Position numbers and translations under genes: made by a program
Assembly (NCBI RefSeq): GCF_017875275.1
Contig: NZ_JAGGML010000001.1
Location: 2,687,001 to 2,751,000, forward strand
Length of the DNA: 64,000 nt
Direction of reading: 5' to 3'
Source: Xanthobacter flavus
GTDB lineage: Bacteria > Pseudomonadota > Alphaproteobacteria > Rhizobiales > Xanthobacteraceae
Notes under the pieces: model-generated
Databases searched by the model: none
What the model saw: the letters and a program-made list of their open reading frames with translations, nothing else
What the model was told of the DNA's origin: nothing
In this document: positions 30,105-37,367 of the stretch, in pieces
Layout of the letters: each line of letters begins with the position of its first letter
Position numbering within the stretch: position 1 is the first letter of the stretch

Positions 30105-30126
30105 GCACAATCAAGGGGGAGAGTTC

Positions 30127-31818
30127 ATGTCCGCCAGCGCTGCCGTTCAGTCCGTCGCGACAGAAGAGTTCGATGCCGTTGCGCTCGGGCGGGCCGCCAC
30201 CGACAGCCTGGAGAAGCTGCTGGCCGAGGCGACCTCCCTCGTGAAGGCCAAGGTGACGGACGGCGGGCGCATCTCCTCCGTCCTGCTGGAGAAGGAGCAG
30301 CGCGCCACCCACGGTCTCGCCTGGCTCGCGACCTATGTCTTCTCCGTGCGCGAGCTGGTGCATTACGCCGACCGCCTGACCGAGATGGGCAAGTTCGGCG
30401 ATACCGAGAAGCTGATCGTGCAGATCGGCCTCGGCGAGTATCTCGCGCAGATCCTCGGCGGCATTCCCATGAGCCAGGGCGAGATCGTGCGGTTGCCCGA
30501 TCTTTACGTCTCCGGCGCGACCATTGCGGCGCTGGCCGCCGAGCCGGCCATCGCGGCGCTGGTGGAGAACGGCAACACGGCGGCCAGCCGCGCCGCGCTC
30601 GCCGACATCATCCGCGACGCGCATCTCGCCGGCACCATCGGCGAAGCGGGCCTCGACGAGACCACCGAGGCGATGCGCACCGAGATGCACCGCTTCGTGG
30701 AGGCGGAGGTCGCCCCCCACGCCCATGAGTGGCACCTGAAGAACGATTACATCCCGCTGGAGATCATCGCCCAGCTCTCCGAGATGGGCGTGTTCGGCCT
30801 CACCATCCCTGAGGAATTCGGCGGCCTCGGCCTGCCGAAGGAGGCCATGTGCGTCGTCACCGAGGAACTGTCGCGCGGCTACATCGGCGTCGGCTCGCTC
30901 GGCACCCGCTCGGAGATCGCGGCGGAGCTGATCCTCGCCGGCGGCACCGATGAGCAGAAGGGCCACTTCCTGCCCAAGATCGCCTCGGGCGAAATCCTCC
31001 CCACGGCGGTGTTCACCGAGCCCAACACCGGCTCGGACCTCGCCTCGCTGCGCACCCGCGCGGTGAAGGAGGGAGACGTCTACAAGGTTAACGGCAACAA
31101 GACCTGGATCACCCATCCGGTCCGCGCCGACATCATGACCCTTTTGGTGCGCACCAATCCGGCGGAGCCCGGCTACAAGGGCCTGTCCATCTTGCTCGCC
31201 GAAAAGCCGCGCGGCTCGGACGAGAACCCGTTCCCGGCCGAGGGCATGACCGGCGGCGAGATCGAGGTGCTCGGCTATCGCGGCATGAAGGAATACGAAA
31301 TCGGCTTCGACGGCTTCACCGTGCCGGCGAAGAACTTGCTCGGCGGCGAGGAGGGGCAGGGCTTCAAGCAGCTCATGACCACCTTCGAGAGCGCCCGCAT
31401 CCAGACCGCCGCCCGCGCCGTGGGCGTGGCCCAGGCGGCCATGGAAGTCGGCCTGAAATATGCCCAGGAGCGCATCCAGTTCGGCAAGGCGCTCATCAAC
31501 TTCCCCCGCGTTGCCGACAAGATCGTGATGATGGCGGTGGAGACCATGATCGCCCGCCAGATCACCTATTTCGCCGCCCGCGCCAAGGACGAGGGGCGCC
31601 GGACGGACCTCGAGGCCGGCATGTCCAAGCTGCTCGGCGCGCGCGTCGCCTGGGCAGCGGCGGACAACGCCTTGCAGATCCACGGCGGAAACGGCTTCGC
31701 GCTGGAATATCCGGTGTCGCGCATCCTGTGCGACGCGCGCATCCTCAACATCTTCGAGGGCGCGGCGGAAATCCAGGCGCAGGTCATCGCCCGCCGCCTG
31801 CTGGACGGCGGCAACTGA
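30127..31818 (+). CDS. mcd: (2S)-methylsuccinyl-CoA dehydrogenase (ethylmalonyl-CoA pathway)
   Basis: 563-residue flavoprotein, longer than ordinary acyl-CoA dehydrogenases (about 380). The first 160 residues form the extra N-terminal domain typical of Mcd, with THGLAWLATYV and GGIPMSQGEIVRLPDL. The acyl-CoA dehydrogenase core follows: FGLTIPEEFGGLGLPKEAM, AVFTEPNTGSDLASLRTRA, TWITHPVRAD and the C-terminal QIHGGNGFALEYPVSR. Mcd oxidises methylsuccinyl-CoA to mesaconyl-CoA during acetyl-CoA assimilation. An AAGGGGGAG site fixes the start at 30127 rather than 30103. The other pathway genes (ccr, ecm, mcl) are not in the window. Confidence 0.92.
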   Translation: MSASAAVQSVATEEFDAVALGRAATDSLEKLLAEATSLVKAKVTDGGRISSVLLEKEQRATHGLAWLATYVFSVRELVHYADRLTEMGKFGDTEKLIVQIGLGEYLAQILGGIPMSQGEIVRLPDLYVSGATIAALAAEPAIAALVENGNTAASRAALADIIRDAHLAGTIGEAGLDETTEAMRTEMHRFVEAEVAPHAHEWHLKNDYIPLEIIAQLSEMGVFGLTIPEEFGGLGLPKEAMCVVTEELSRGYIGVGSLGTRSEIAAELILAGGTDEQKGHFLPKIASGEILPTAVFTEPNTGSDLASLRTRAVKEGDVYKVNGNKTWITHPVRADIMTLLVRTNPAEPGYKGLSILLAEKPRGSDENPFPAEGMTGGEIEVLGYRGMKEYEIGFDGFTVPAKNLLGGEEGQGFKQLMTTFESARIQTAARAVGVAQAAMEVGLKYAQERIQFGKALINFPRVADKIVMMAVETMIARQITYFAARAKDEGRRTDLEAGMSKLLGARVAWAAADNALQIHGGNGFALEYPVSRILCDARILNIFEGAAEIQAQVIARRLLDGGN

Positions 31819-31853
31819 GCGCGGCGGGCGACGAAGGTCCCTTCAATCGAGCT

Positions 31854-31928
31854 GGGAGCGGACGCTTTCGTCCGCTCCCGCTTTCGTCCGCTCCCGCTTT
31901 CGTCCGCTCCCGCTTTCGTCCGCTCCCG
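31854..31928. repeat. 16-bp tandem array (four copies) built on a terminator-like hairpin after mcd
   Basis: CTTTCGTCCGCTCCCG is repeated exactly four times at 31865-31928. Just before it, GGGAGCGGACG (31854-31864) is the inverted partner of the unit and can pair with any copy; with the first it makes an 11-bp stem around a CTTT loop. The array begins 36 nt after the mcd stop and lies between the converging mcd and NmrA-like genes. Confidence 0.9.
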
Positions 31929-31950
31929 CATGGAGCCGTGACCCGGCGCT

Positions 31951-32787
31951 TCAGGCGAGCCGGGCGGCGTTGTCCTGCGCGTAGGTCGCGAGTGACCGAG
32001 GTGCGTGGCCCGTCAGGGTCTCCACATCGCCGGTGATGCGCGCCGTCCATCCCTCGCGGACGGGATGGAACAGGGTGGCGAGGAAGCGCGCATAGGGCTC
32101 CGGAACGCCCGCGCCCGTGAGGATGCCGACGAAACCGTCGTCGTCCACCGGCGTATAGGCGATGGCCTTGCCCGTCACCCGCGAGAGGACGGCCGCCGCC
32201 TCGCCATAGCTCAGCGCCTCGGGGCCGGTGAGGTTGAAGGCGCGCCCATCGAAGCGGTCCGTGGTGAGGGCCGCGGCGGCGCTTTCGGCGATATCGCGGG
32301 TGTCGATGAAGCTCGTCTTGCCGTCGCCTGCGGGCACCGCGATCACGCCATGGTCGATGCCGGGCTTCCAGAAGGTGTGGAAATTGTCCGCGAACCAGTT
32401 CGGCCGCACGATCACGAACGGCGTCCCGGAGCGCTCCAGTGCCAGCTCCACCTGCCGGTAGGGGATGGCCTCGTCCGCATCGACGCCCAGCGCGGTCATC
32501 AGCACCACCTTCACCTTGCGGGCGGCGGCGGCCTCGATCACCGGCAGGAGCCGGCCGGTGATGTCGAGGGAGCCGGTGGGGGCAAGTAGAAACACCCGGT
32601 CGACGCCCTCGAAGGCAGTCGCGAAGGTGGACGGGTTGTCCATATCGACCGCCACGCCCTGCGCTCCGCCAACGGCCGTGCCCGTGCGGGAAGCGGCCTT
32701 CACCTGCTCACCCTTCGCGAGAAGGGTCGCCACCAGCGGCTGGCCCACATTGCCATTGGCGGCGAAAACCAAAATCTGACCGGACAT
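31951..32787 (-). CDS. NmrA-like NAD(P)-binding protein (atypical SDR)
   Basis: 278 residues. The N terminus ILVFAANGNVGQPLVATLLAKG is the glycine-rich nucleotide motif of NmrA/QorB-like atypical short-chain dehydrogenases. Then come DRVFLLAPTG, VVLMTALGVDADEA, FVIVRPNWFADNF and DTRDIAESAAAALT. The usual catalytic Tyr-x3-Lys is not evident, which is normal for the group. QorB-like members act as quinone reductases and NmrA as a redox sensor. A GGAG site precedes the ATG at 32787. It diverges from an HxlR regulator with a palindromic operator between, a frequent pairing. Confidence 0.85.
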   Translation of the reverse strand: MSGQILVFAANGNVGQPLVATLLAKGEQVKAASRTGTAVGGAQGVAVDMDNPSTFATAFEGVDRVFLLAPTGSLDITGRLLPVIEAAAARKVKVVLMTALGVDADEAIPYRQVELALERSGTPFVIVRPNWFADNFHTFWKPGIDHGVIAVPAGDGKTSFIDTRDIAESAAAALTTDRFDGRAFNLTGPEALSYGEAAAVLSRVTGKAIAYTPVDDDGFVGILTGAGVPEPYARFLATLFHPVREGWTARITGDVETLTGHAPRSLATYAQDNAARLA

Positions 32788-32835
32788 GATGGCTCTCCTG
32801 CTGGCCGGCGCACGGCGGCGCGGCGCCCAAGGATA

Positions 32836-32852
32836 GGTTTCAATTTGAAACC
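32836..32852. promoter_or_regulatory. Palindromic operator candidate between the NmrA-like gene and the HxlR regulator
   Basis: GGTTTCAATTTGAAACC has perfect 8-bp arms around a single central base. It lies 49 bp from the NmrA-like start and 63 bp from the regulator start, in the only AT-rich part of the 127-bp gap. Its right half supplies a TTGAAA -35 element for the regulator. Confidence 0.65.
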
Positions 32853-32872
32853 AGCTTCCGATCGGATACATA
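32845..32872 (+). promoter_or_regulatory. Promoter candidate for the HxlR gene
   Basis: TTGAAA (32845-32850) and TACATA (32867-32872) are 16 bp apart. The -35 element is part of the palindrome at 32836-32852, so a bound regulator would block it, consistent with autorepression. Confidence 0.45.
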
Positions 32873-32914
32873 CTCTTGCGCGACAGAGCCCAAAAGAGAG
32901 CACTTCGAACTCAC

Positions 32915-33352
32915 ATGGTCACTTCCGGGAAACCGCAGGACATCCAGATGCGAGGCGACGACAGCTGCCGCCTTGCCTGGCCGCTCGACGTCTACGAGGC
33001 GCAATGCCCCACGCGCATGGTGCTGGACCGGATCGCCGACAAATGGGCGGTCCTGATCCTCGACCGTCTGCGCGAGGGGCCGGTGCGGTTCAACCACCTG
33101 AGGCGGGACATCAAGGGCATCTCGCAGAAGGTGCTGTCGCAGACGCTGAAGAAGCTGGAGCGTGACGGCCTCCTCTCGCGGGCGGTCTTCCCCACGGTGC
33201 CGGTCACGGTGGAATATGCGCTCACGCCCCTCGGTCGCACGCTGACCGACGCGGTGGCAGCCATCGCCCATTGGGCCGAGCACAACATGGATGCGGTGCT
33301 GGCCGCCCAGGCCGCCTATGACGCCCGGGCGGGGGGCGAAGCGGGGCTCTAA
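32915..33352 (+). CDS. HxlR family winged-helix transcriptional regulator
   Basis: 145 residues. The HxlR signature is clear: CPTRMVLDRIADKWAVLILDRLREGPVRFNHLRRDIKGISQKVLSQTLKKLERDGLLSR (described by its first residues CPTRMVLDRIADKWAVLIL) followed by the wing VPVTVEYALTPLGRTL. The Cys before the helix-turn-helix is the position used for redox or thiol sensing in some relatives. It probably represses itself and the divergent NmrA-like oxidoreductase. The ATG at 32915 is chosen; 32876 and 32948 are in-frame alternatives. Its 3' end overlaps the converging XRE gene by 4 nt. Confidence 0.9.
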   Translation: MVTSGKPQDIQMRGDDSCRLAWPLDVYEAQCPTRMVLDRIADKWAVLILDRLREGPVRFNHLRRDIKGISQKVLSQTLKKLERDGLLSRAVFPTVPVTVEYALTPLGRTLTDAVAAIAHWAEHNMDAVLAAQAAYDARAGGEAGL

Positions 33353-33585
33353 TCCCCCTCGCTCTCGTCCGCCGCATCCGGTCCGGGCACGAATTCCAGA
33401 ATGTCGCCGGGCTGGCAGCCGAGGGTTTCGCAGATGCGGGCGAGCGTATCGAAACGCACGCCGCGAACCTTGCCGGACTTGAGCAATGAGACGTTCTGCT
33501 CGGTGATGCCGATGCGCTCGGCAAGCTCGCGCGAGCGCATCTTGCGGCGCGCCAGCATCACGTCGAGATTGACGATGATGGGCAT
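33349..33585 (-). CDS. Small XRE-family (Cro/C1, YozG-like) regulator
   Basis: 78 residues, almost entirely a helix-turn-helix domain: MLARRKMRSRELAERIGITEQNVSLLKSGK then ARICETLGCQPGDILEF, followed by a short acidic tail. This form is found next to DUF2975 membrane proteins in many bacteria, as it is here (22 bp downstream of that gene), and the pair is probably co-transcribed. It ends by overlapping the HxlR gene on the other strand. Confidence 0.9.
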   Translation of the reverse strand: MPIIVNLDVMLARRKMRSRELAERIGITEQNVSLLKSGKVRGVRFDTLARICETLGCQPGDILEFVPGPDAADESEGD

Positions 33586-33607
33586 GGTGCTCCCATAGCC
33601 TCCCCGC

Positions 33608-34162
33608 TCAGATGAAGCTCGCGTTTTCTTCGGCGATCCGCGCCGCCTCGCGCATGACCGCGCCCACCCCGATGACGAGCAGCCCGACGATCACCGCCAC
33701 CACGTCATGGCTGGAGATCGAGATGGCGATGGCCCGCGCGCCCGGCGGGTTGCCGAGGGTGAGGGCGATGCTCAGCGCCACCCCGATGAAGGGCGCGATC
33801 AGCCCCTGAAGCGCCACGGCCGCGCCGAAGCGCTCCAGCCGGACCGCCAGCACGGCGGAGATGAGTTCGCCGCGCCCGAAATCCCGGAAGATCTGGCGCA
33901 CCTGAAGCAGGCCGTAGGCGAGGATGCCGAGCGGGATCGCGGAAATCGCGAGGCCGGCGGCGAGGCTCGCGCCATCGAGCGCCACCGGATGCCCGGCGAG
34001 GCCGACGCGCGGGACGATCACCCGCTCCACCAGCCCCGGCGACAGCCAGATGCCGAGGCCGAACGCCACCAGCAGCAGCAGGACCACAAGGGTGGCGACG
34101 GACAGAGCGCGGCCGAGGCGCACGACGCGGTGGAGTCTGGGATCGAGGGGCGGAGGTGACAT
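33608..34162 (-). CDS. DUF2975 domain membrane protein
   Basis: 184 residues with four transmembrane helices (about 20-42, 60-85, 112-135 and 150-172). The third to fourth region has the family's FGRGELISAVLAVRLERFGAAVALQG motif (the F-rG-ePF-like signature). Function unknown; it may hold or modulate the XRE regulator encoded just downstream. An AAGGAAAGG site supports the start at 34162; an in-frame ATG at 34216 lies almost on top of the divergent gene. Confidence 0.85.
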   Translation of the reverse strand: MSPPPLDPRLHRVVRLGRALSVATLVVLLLLVAFGLGIWLSPGLVERVIVPRVGLAGHPVALDGASLAAGLAISAIPLGILAYGLLQVRQIFRDFGRGELISAVLAVRLERFGAAVALQGLIAPFIGVALSIALTLGNPPGARAIAISISSHDVVAVIVGLLVIGVGAVMREAARIAEENASFI

Positions 34163-34234
34163 GCGTGGCCTTTCCTTGACGCATTCATTTTTTATCGTAA
34201 AACAGCAATTATTCAACCCAAAATGAGAGATCGA

Positions 34235-34861
34235 ATGCGTTTCTTTCCCGCCCTTGCGCGCTCCTTGCGGCCGCTCGCCTTGTTGACGTTTGTTCTATCG
34301 GTGGCGGCCTGCTCCCATGTGCCGATCAGTTCCCTGCCGCAGCTGGCCACGCTCGATCTCGAGACGGCGGACCTCACCGTCCTGCGCGCGGCCGTGCGCG
34401 CGCCGAAGGAGATCGCCCCGGTGCCCGGCGGGGCGTTCGTCGTCATGTCTTACTGGCGACAGGGCGAGGAGGCCGGCAAGACCGTCGTGCAGGCAACGCT
34501 GGAGGTGGAGACGGACCCGAAGGCCCTCGCGGCGCTGAAGGAGGAGGAGCGGGCGGGCATGCGCATCACCGTCTTCCGGCTGACGGACGAGGGCCGGCGC
34601 AAGCTGGAGGCGGCGCGCAGCGCGGCGCTGGCGCTGAAATCGGACGAGCTGGCGAAGGGGCGGCGCGCCAGCGGGTCGCTCGCGGTGTCAGCGGAGGGCT
34701 GCGTGCGCGGCGCCCTGCCGGCCGGGCCGCTGCTGCTCAGCACCTATCTCCGCCTGAAGCCGGGCGGGAATTTCGTGACGCTGATCCAGGACATCGACCT
34801 TCGCGGGCTGCTCGCCCAGGCCGGCTCGGACGAGAGCGCCATGAAGCCTTGCGAAAATTGA
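34235..34861 (+). CDS. Predicted lipoprotein of unknown function
   Basis: 208 residues. The N terminus is a lipoprotein signal peptide: MRFFPALARSLRPLALL, then a lipobox LSVAAC with the acylated Cys at 26. The mature part has an alpha/beta pattern (ISSLPQLATLDLETADLTVLRAAVR, VTDEGRRKLEAAR-like helix) and ends in a TYLRLKPGGNFVTLIQDIDL strand region with two more Cys. I do not recognise the family. It is divergent from the DUF2975 gene with about 70 bp between chosen starts. A 17-bp tandem repeat overlaps its stop. Confidence 0.75.
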   Translation: MRFFPALARSLRPLALLTFVLSVAACSHVPISSLPQLATLDLETADLTVLRAAVRAPKEIAPVPGGAFVVMSYWRQGEEAGKTVVQATLEVETDPKALAALKEEERAGMRITVFRLTDEGRRKLEAARSAALALKSDELAKGRRASGSLAVSAEGCVRGALPAGPLLLSTYLRLKPGGNFVTLIQDIDLRGLLAQAGSDESAMKPCEN

Positions 34862-34883
34862 AACCCTGCGAAAATTGAAACCC
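34850..34883. repeat. 17-bp tandem duplication across the lipoprotein stop codon
   Basis: TGCGAAAATTGAAACCC occurs twice in direct succession (34850-34866 and 34867-34883) followed by TGCG of a third. The first copy contains the TGA stop. The downstream copy is noncoding. Confidence 0.88.
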
Positions 34884-34902
34884 TGCGCCCGTCAGGCGGG
34901 GC

Positions 34903-35430
34903 TCAGGCCTCCTCGGCCGTTGGAATCTCCACCTCCATCGCCTCGTGGCCGGTGAGGCGGAAGAAGGCGCGCAGGGCGTCCGGTGTGAGCACGGTGGTGC
35001 GGGCATTGGTGAGCGGGTGGCAGCCCACGAGATCGGCGCGCATGAGCGCGGCGTCGATGGCGAAGCGGACCCGGCCGTCGGTGTCGTTGGCGAGCGCGAG
35101 CAGGCTCACCGAGCCGGGCAGGATGCCGAGATGCTCCATGAGCGCCTCGGGCGAGGCGAAGGACAGCGAGCCTTTTGCCCCGAGCGGCCCGCGCAGCGCC
35201 TTGAGGTTCACCGGGGTGTCCTCGGCCAGCGTCAGCAGGAAATAGGTTTTCTTCCCGTCGCGCAGAAACAGGTTCTTGGTGTGGGCGCCGGGAATGTCGC
35301 CGCGCAGCGCCTGCGATTCGGCCACCGTATGCACGGGCGGGTGATCATAGGTGGTGCCGGGGATGTCGTTCTGCGCGAGGAAAGCGAGAAGGGTATCGGG
35401 CGTGTGGGGCGTGTCGGACTTTTGGGTCAT
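34903..35430 (-). CDS. ProX-type prolyl-tRNA synthetase-associated editing protein (YbaK/EbsC fold)
   Basis: 175 residues of the free-standing editing family. Seen: DIPGTTYDHPPVHTVAESQAL, GAHTKNLFLRDGKKTYFLLTLAEDTPVNLKAL with the key Lys of the KNLF motif, GSVSLLALANDT and GCHPLTNARTTVLT. These proteins deacylate mischarged tRNA, typically Ala-tRNA-Pro. It stands alone on the minus strand, with 42 bp to the convergent lipoprotein gene. The family is firm; the exact tRNA substrate is inferred from the group. Confidence 0.92.
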   Translation of the reverse strand: MTQKSDTPHTPDTLLAFLAQNDIPGTTYDHPPVHTVAESQALRGDIPGAHTKNLFLRDGKKTYFLLTLAEDTPVNLKALRGPLGAKGSLSFASPEALMEHLGILPGSVSLLALANDTDGRVRFAIDAALMRADLVGCHPLTNARTTVLTPDALRAFFRLTGHEAMEVEIPTAEEA

Positions 35431-35557
35431 GGGCCGGTCGGGGCGGGAGGCAGGGGAAGCCAGCCTTAGACCCGTCCCGCCGCCTCGGGCAAGCCGACTA
35501 CCGGCTTAAGGATCCCTGATCGGCCGCCCGCTCCAGCGGAGCCGGCGGCCTGTTGGA

Positions 35558-35830
35558 TCAGCGGAGCTGGGTGAGGCAGGCGCCGGCCGCCTCGGCGGCG
35601 GGGCGGGCGTTGCTCATGGAGACGGCGCCGGACTGGACCAGGGCCTTGGTCTTCTCGGTCACGAGCGCGCGGGGGTCGGAAGCGCCGGCAAAGCCCGGCG
35701 CAGCGGCGGCATAGATCGCCTTGGCGTCGGCACCGAGGCCGGCGGCGCACTGGTCGGCGGCCGCCTTGTCGGCGAGCGCCGGGGCGGCGCAGGCGAGGGT
35801 GAGGGCAGCGGCGCAGAGCAGGGACTTCAT
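35558..35830 (-). CDS. Small secreted two-cysteine protein
   Basis: 90 residues. A clear Sec signal peptide (MKSLLCAAALTLACAAPALA, cut before DKAAADQ) leaves about 70 residues, Ala-rich and helical, with Cys at 28 and 84 placed to form one disulfide. A GGAGG site precedes the ATG. It lies just downstream of another small exported protein on the same strand (37 bp apart), so the two may be one transcript. I do not recognise a family and do not propose a function. Confidence 0.75.
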   Translation of the reverse strand: MKSLLCAAALTLACAAPALADKAAADQCAAGLGADAKAIYAAAAPGFAGASDPRALVTEKTKALVQSGAVSMSNARPAAEAAGACLTQLR

Positions 35831-35867
35831 GGGGTGTTGCCTCCAGTGGATTTCAGAACACGCGCGA

Positions 35868-36212
35868 TCAGCGCACGCCGACGCGGTTCACCGGGCCGCC
35901 GGCATTCACGCCGGCTCCGGGCGCGACGCCGACACCGCGCGCACCGACGCCGACGCCGGGGGTGACGCCCACGCCGGGTGCACCTGCACCGGGCACGCAG
36001 CCGGCAGGATAGCCGGGCCGGGTGCAATAGACAGCAGCGCGCGCCGCGGGGGCCGCCGGACGGGCGACGCAGCCCTTCGGCACACCAACCGCCCTGCAAT
36101 AGACCACGGCACCGGCCGGGGCGGTCGTCGCAAGCGTGACGACGGCGGCCGGAGGCAGCGCGGCGAGAGTTGCGGCAAGGAAAGCGGAACGTGTCAGCAG
36201 GCGCAGTCGCAT
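35868..36212 (-). CDS. Small secreted protein with two C-x8-C repeats and a Gly/Val/Pro tail
   Basis: 114 residues. After a signal peptide (about 1-35) come two copies of a VYC-x5-P-x-GCV unit (VYCRAVGVPKGCV and VYCTRPGYPAGCV; Cys 39/48 and 63/72). A low-complexity tail rich in GVGV and PG follows, ending in GGPVNRVGVR. Proteins with such paired YC...GYPxGCV units are common and uncharacterised in rhizobial genomes, by my recollection. A GAGG site supports the start. It is probably periplasmic or surface-located. Confidence 0.75.
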   Translation of the reverse strand: MRLRLLTRSAFLAATLAALPPAAVVTLATTAPAGAVVYCRAVGVPKGCVARPAAPAARAAVYCTRPGYPAGCVPGAGAPGVGVTPGVGVGARGVGVAPGAGVNAGGPVNRVGVR

Positions 36213-36314
36213 GGGCGGCCTCGGCATCCTCAGAAGACACCTGTGCGTGACGCCCGGGGTGACATCGCGCCGAGGTGACTCCCGGTGACCTAGACGCCAT
36301 CCTGTCATACCGCA

Positions 36315-37265
36315 ATGGCGATTCTTGGCCTGACTGACGTCGGGTCGCTGCGGAACGACGAAGCGGAGGCGCGGGTGCCGGAACGGTTGGTGGTGCGGGT
36401 AGATCCGGCGGTGGATTGGATCGATGACGCGTGCGGACCGGAGGCGCGGGCTGCGCTCGCCGCCCATCCCGCCTTCCGGCCGGCGGTGGCGCGCCTCGTC
36501 GGCGAGATCAGCGCGCTATACAGCGGCAACCGCCTGCTCAATCGCCTGCTCAGTGATCGCGGCCGCAACATGCTGGGCCTGCTGGTGCTCTATCTCGATG
36601 CCCTGCCGCCAGCGGAGGGCGGCGGGCTCACCGCCGCGCGAATCGTCGCCCTGTGTACCGCCACCGGCGTCTGCAGCCGGGGCCGGGCGAAGGCGATGCT
36701 CGCCCTCATGCGCTGGGGCGGCTATCTGGCGTCGGCGGCGCCGACCGAGGACCGCCGGGTGAAGCCGCTGATGCCGCAGGCCAAGCTCGTCGCGCTCCAG
36801 CACAAGCGCTGGCGTCTCGTCTTCGAGGCCGGCAGCGCGCTCGATCCCGAACTCGCCCGGCTCGCTCCCCGGCTGGATGAGGAAACCTTCACGCGGTGTC
36901 TCGCGATCCTGTTGGGCGAGGCCTTCATCGCCGGCTTCCGGCCCGTCTCGGCCGCGATGGAGCTGGAGGATCTGGTGGATCGCGACGGCGGACTGATGGT
37001 GCTGATCGCCCTGCTGACCGCCGAGGGCTCCGGCACCGAGCCGCCCTCCATCGCCGATCTCTCGCGTCGTTTCCACCTGTCGCGGGCGCATGTGCTCGAT
37101 CTGCTGCGGCTCAGCGAGGAGCGCGGACTGGTGGAGCGGGGCGCGCGCGGCACCGGCCGGCTCTCCCCTCTCGGCCGGGACGCGCTGGAGCGCTTCTTCG
37201 CCTGCATCTTCGCGGTGATGGGCGGGGCCGCCCGCGCCGCCGAGGCCCGTCTTCGCGTCTCGTGA
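36315..37265 (+). CDS. Predicted protein with two winged-helix-like domains
   Basis: 316 residues, no signal peptide or membrane segment. Two regions look like winged helices: about 105-140 (LTAARIVALCTATGVCSRGRA then LALMRWGGYLAS) and about 243-282 (PSIADLSRRFHLSRAHVLDLL then SEERGLVERGARG), both with a MarR-like helix-turn-helix and wing. A conserved-looking linker HKRWRLVFEAGS lies between. This suggests a DNA-binding regulator, but I cannot name the family or target. It is transcribed alone, 100 bp upstream of ppc on the same strand. Confidence 0.7.
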   Translation: MAILGLTDVGSLRNDEAEARVPERLVVRVDPAVDWIDDACGPEARAALAAHPAFRPAVARLVGEISALYSGNRLLNRLLSDRGRNMLGLLVLYLDALPPAEGGGLTAARIVALCTATGVCSRGRAKAMLALMRWGGYLASAAPTEDRRVKPLMPQAKLVALQHKRWRLVFEAGSALDPELARLAPRLDEETFTRCLAILLGEAFIAGFRPVSAAMELEDLVDRDGGLMVLIALLTAEGSGTEPPSIADLSRRFHLSRAHVLDLLRLSEERGLVERGARGTGRLSPLGRDALERFFACIFAVMGGAARAAEARLRVS

Positions 37266-37367
37266 AATCACCTTCGCCCGGAACGAGCTTTCGCTCCTGC
37301 ACAATTTCCTTAAGACTAAGGTCGAAAGAGATGTGCGCCGCAGCGCGGCCGGTTTCGGGGGAAGACC

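Noticed and set aside
31865-31928. Four direct repeats resembling a minimal CRISPR array
   Set aside because: The 16-bp units are contiguous with no spacers and no cas genes are present.
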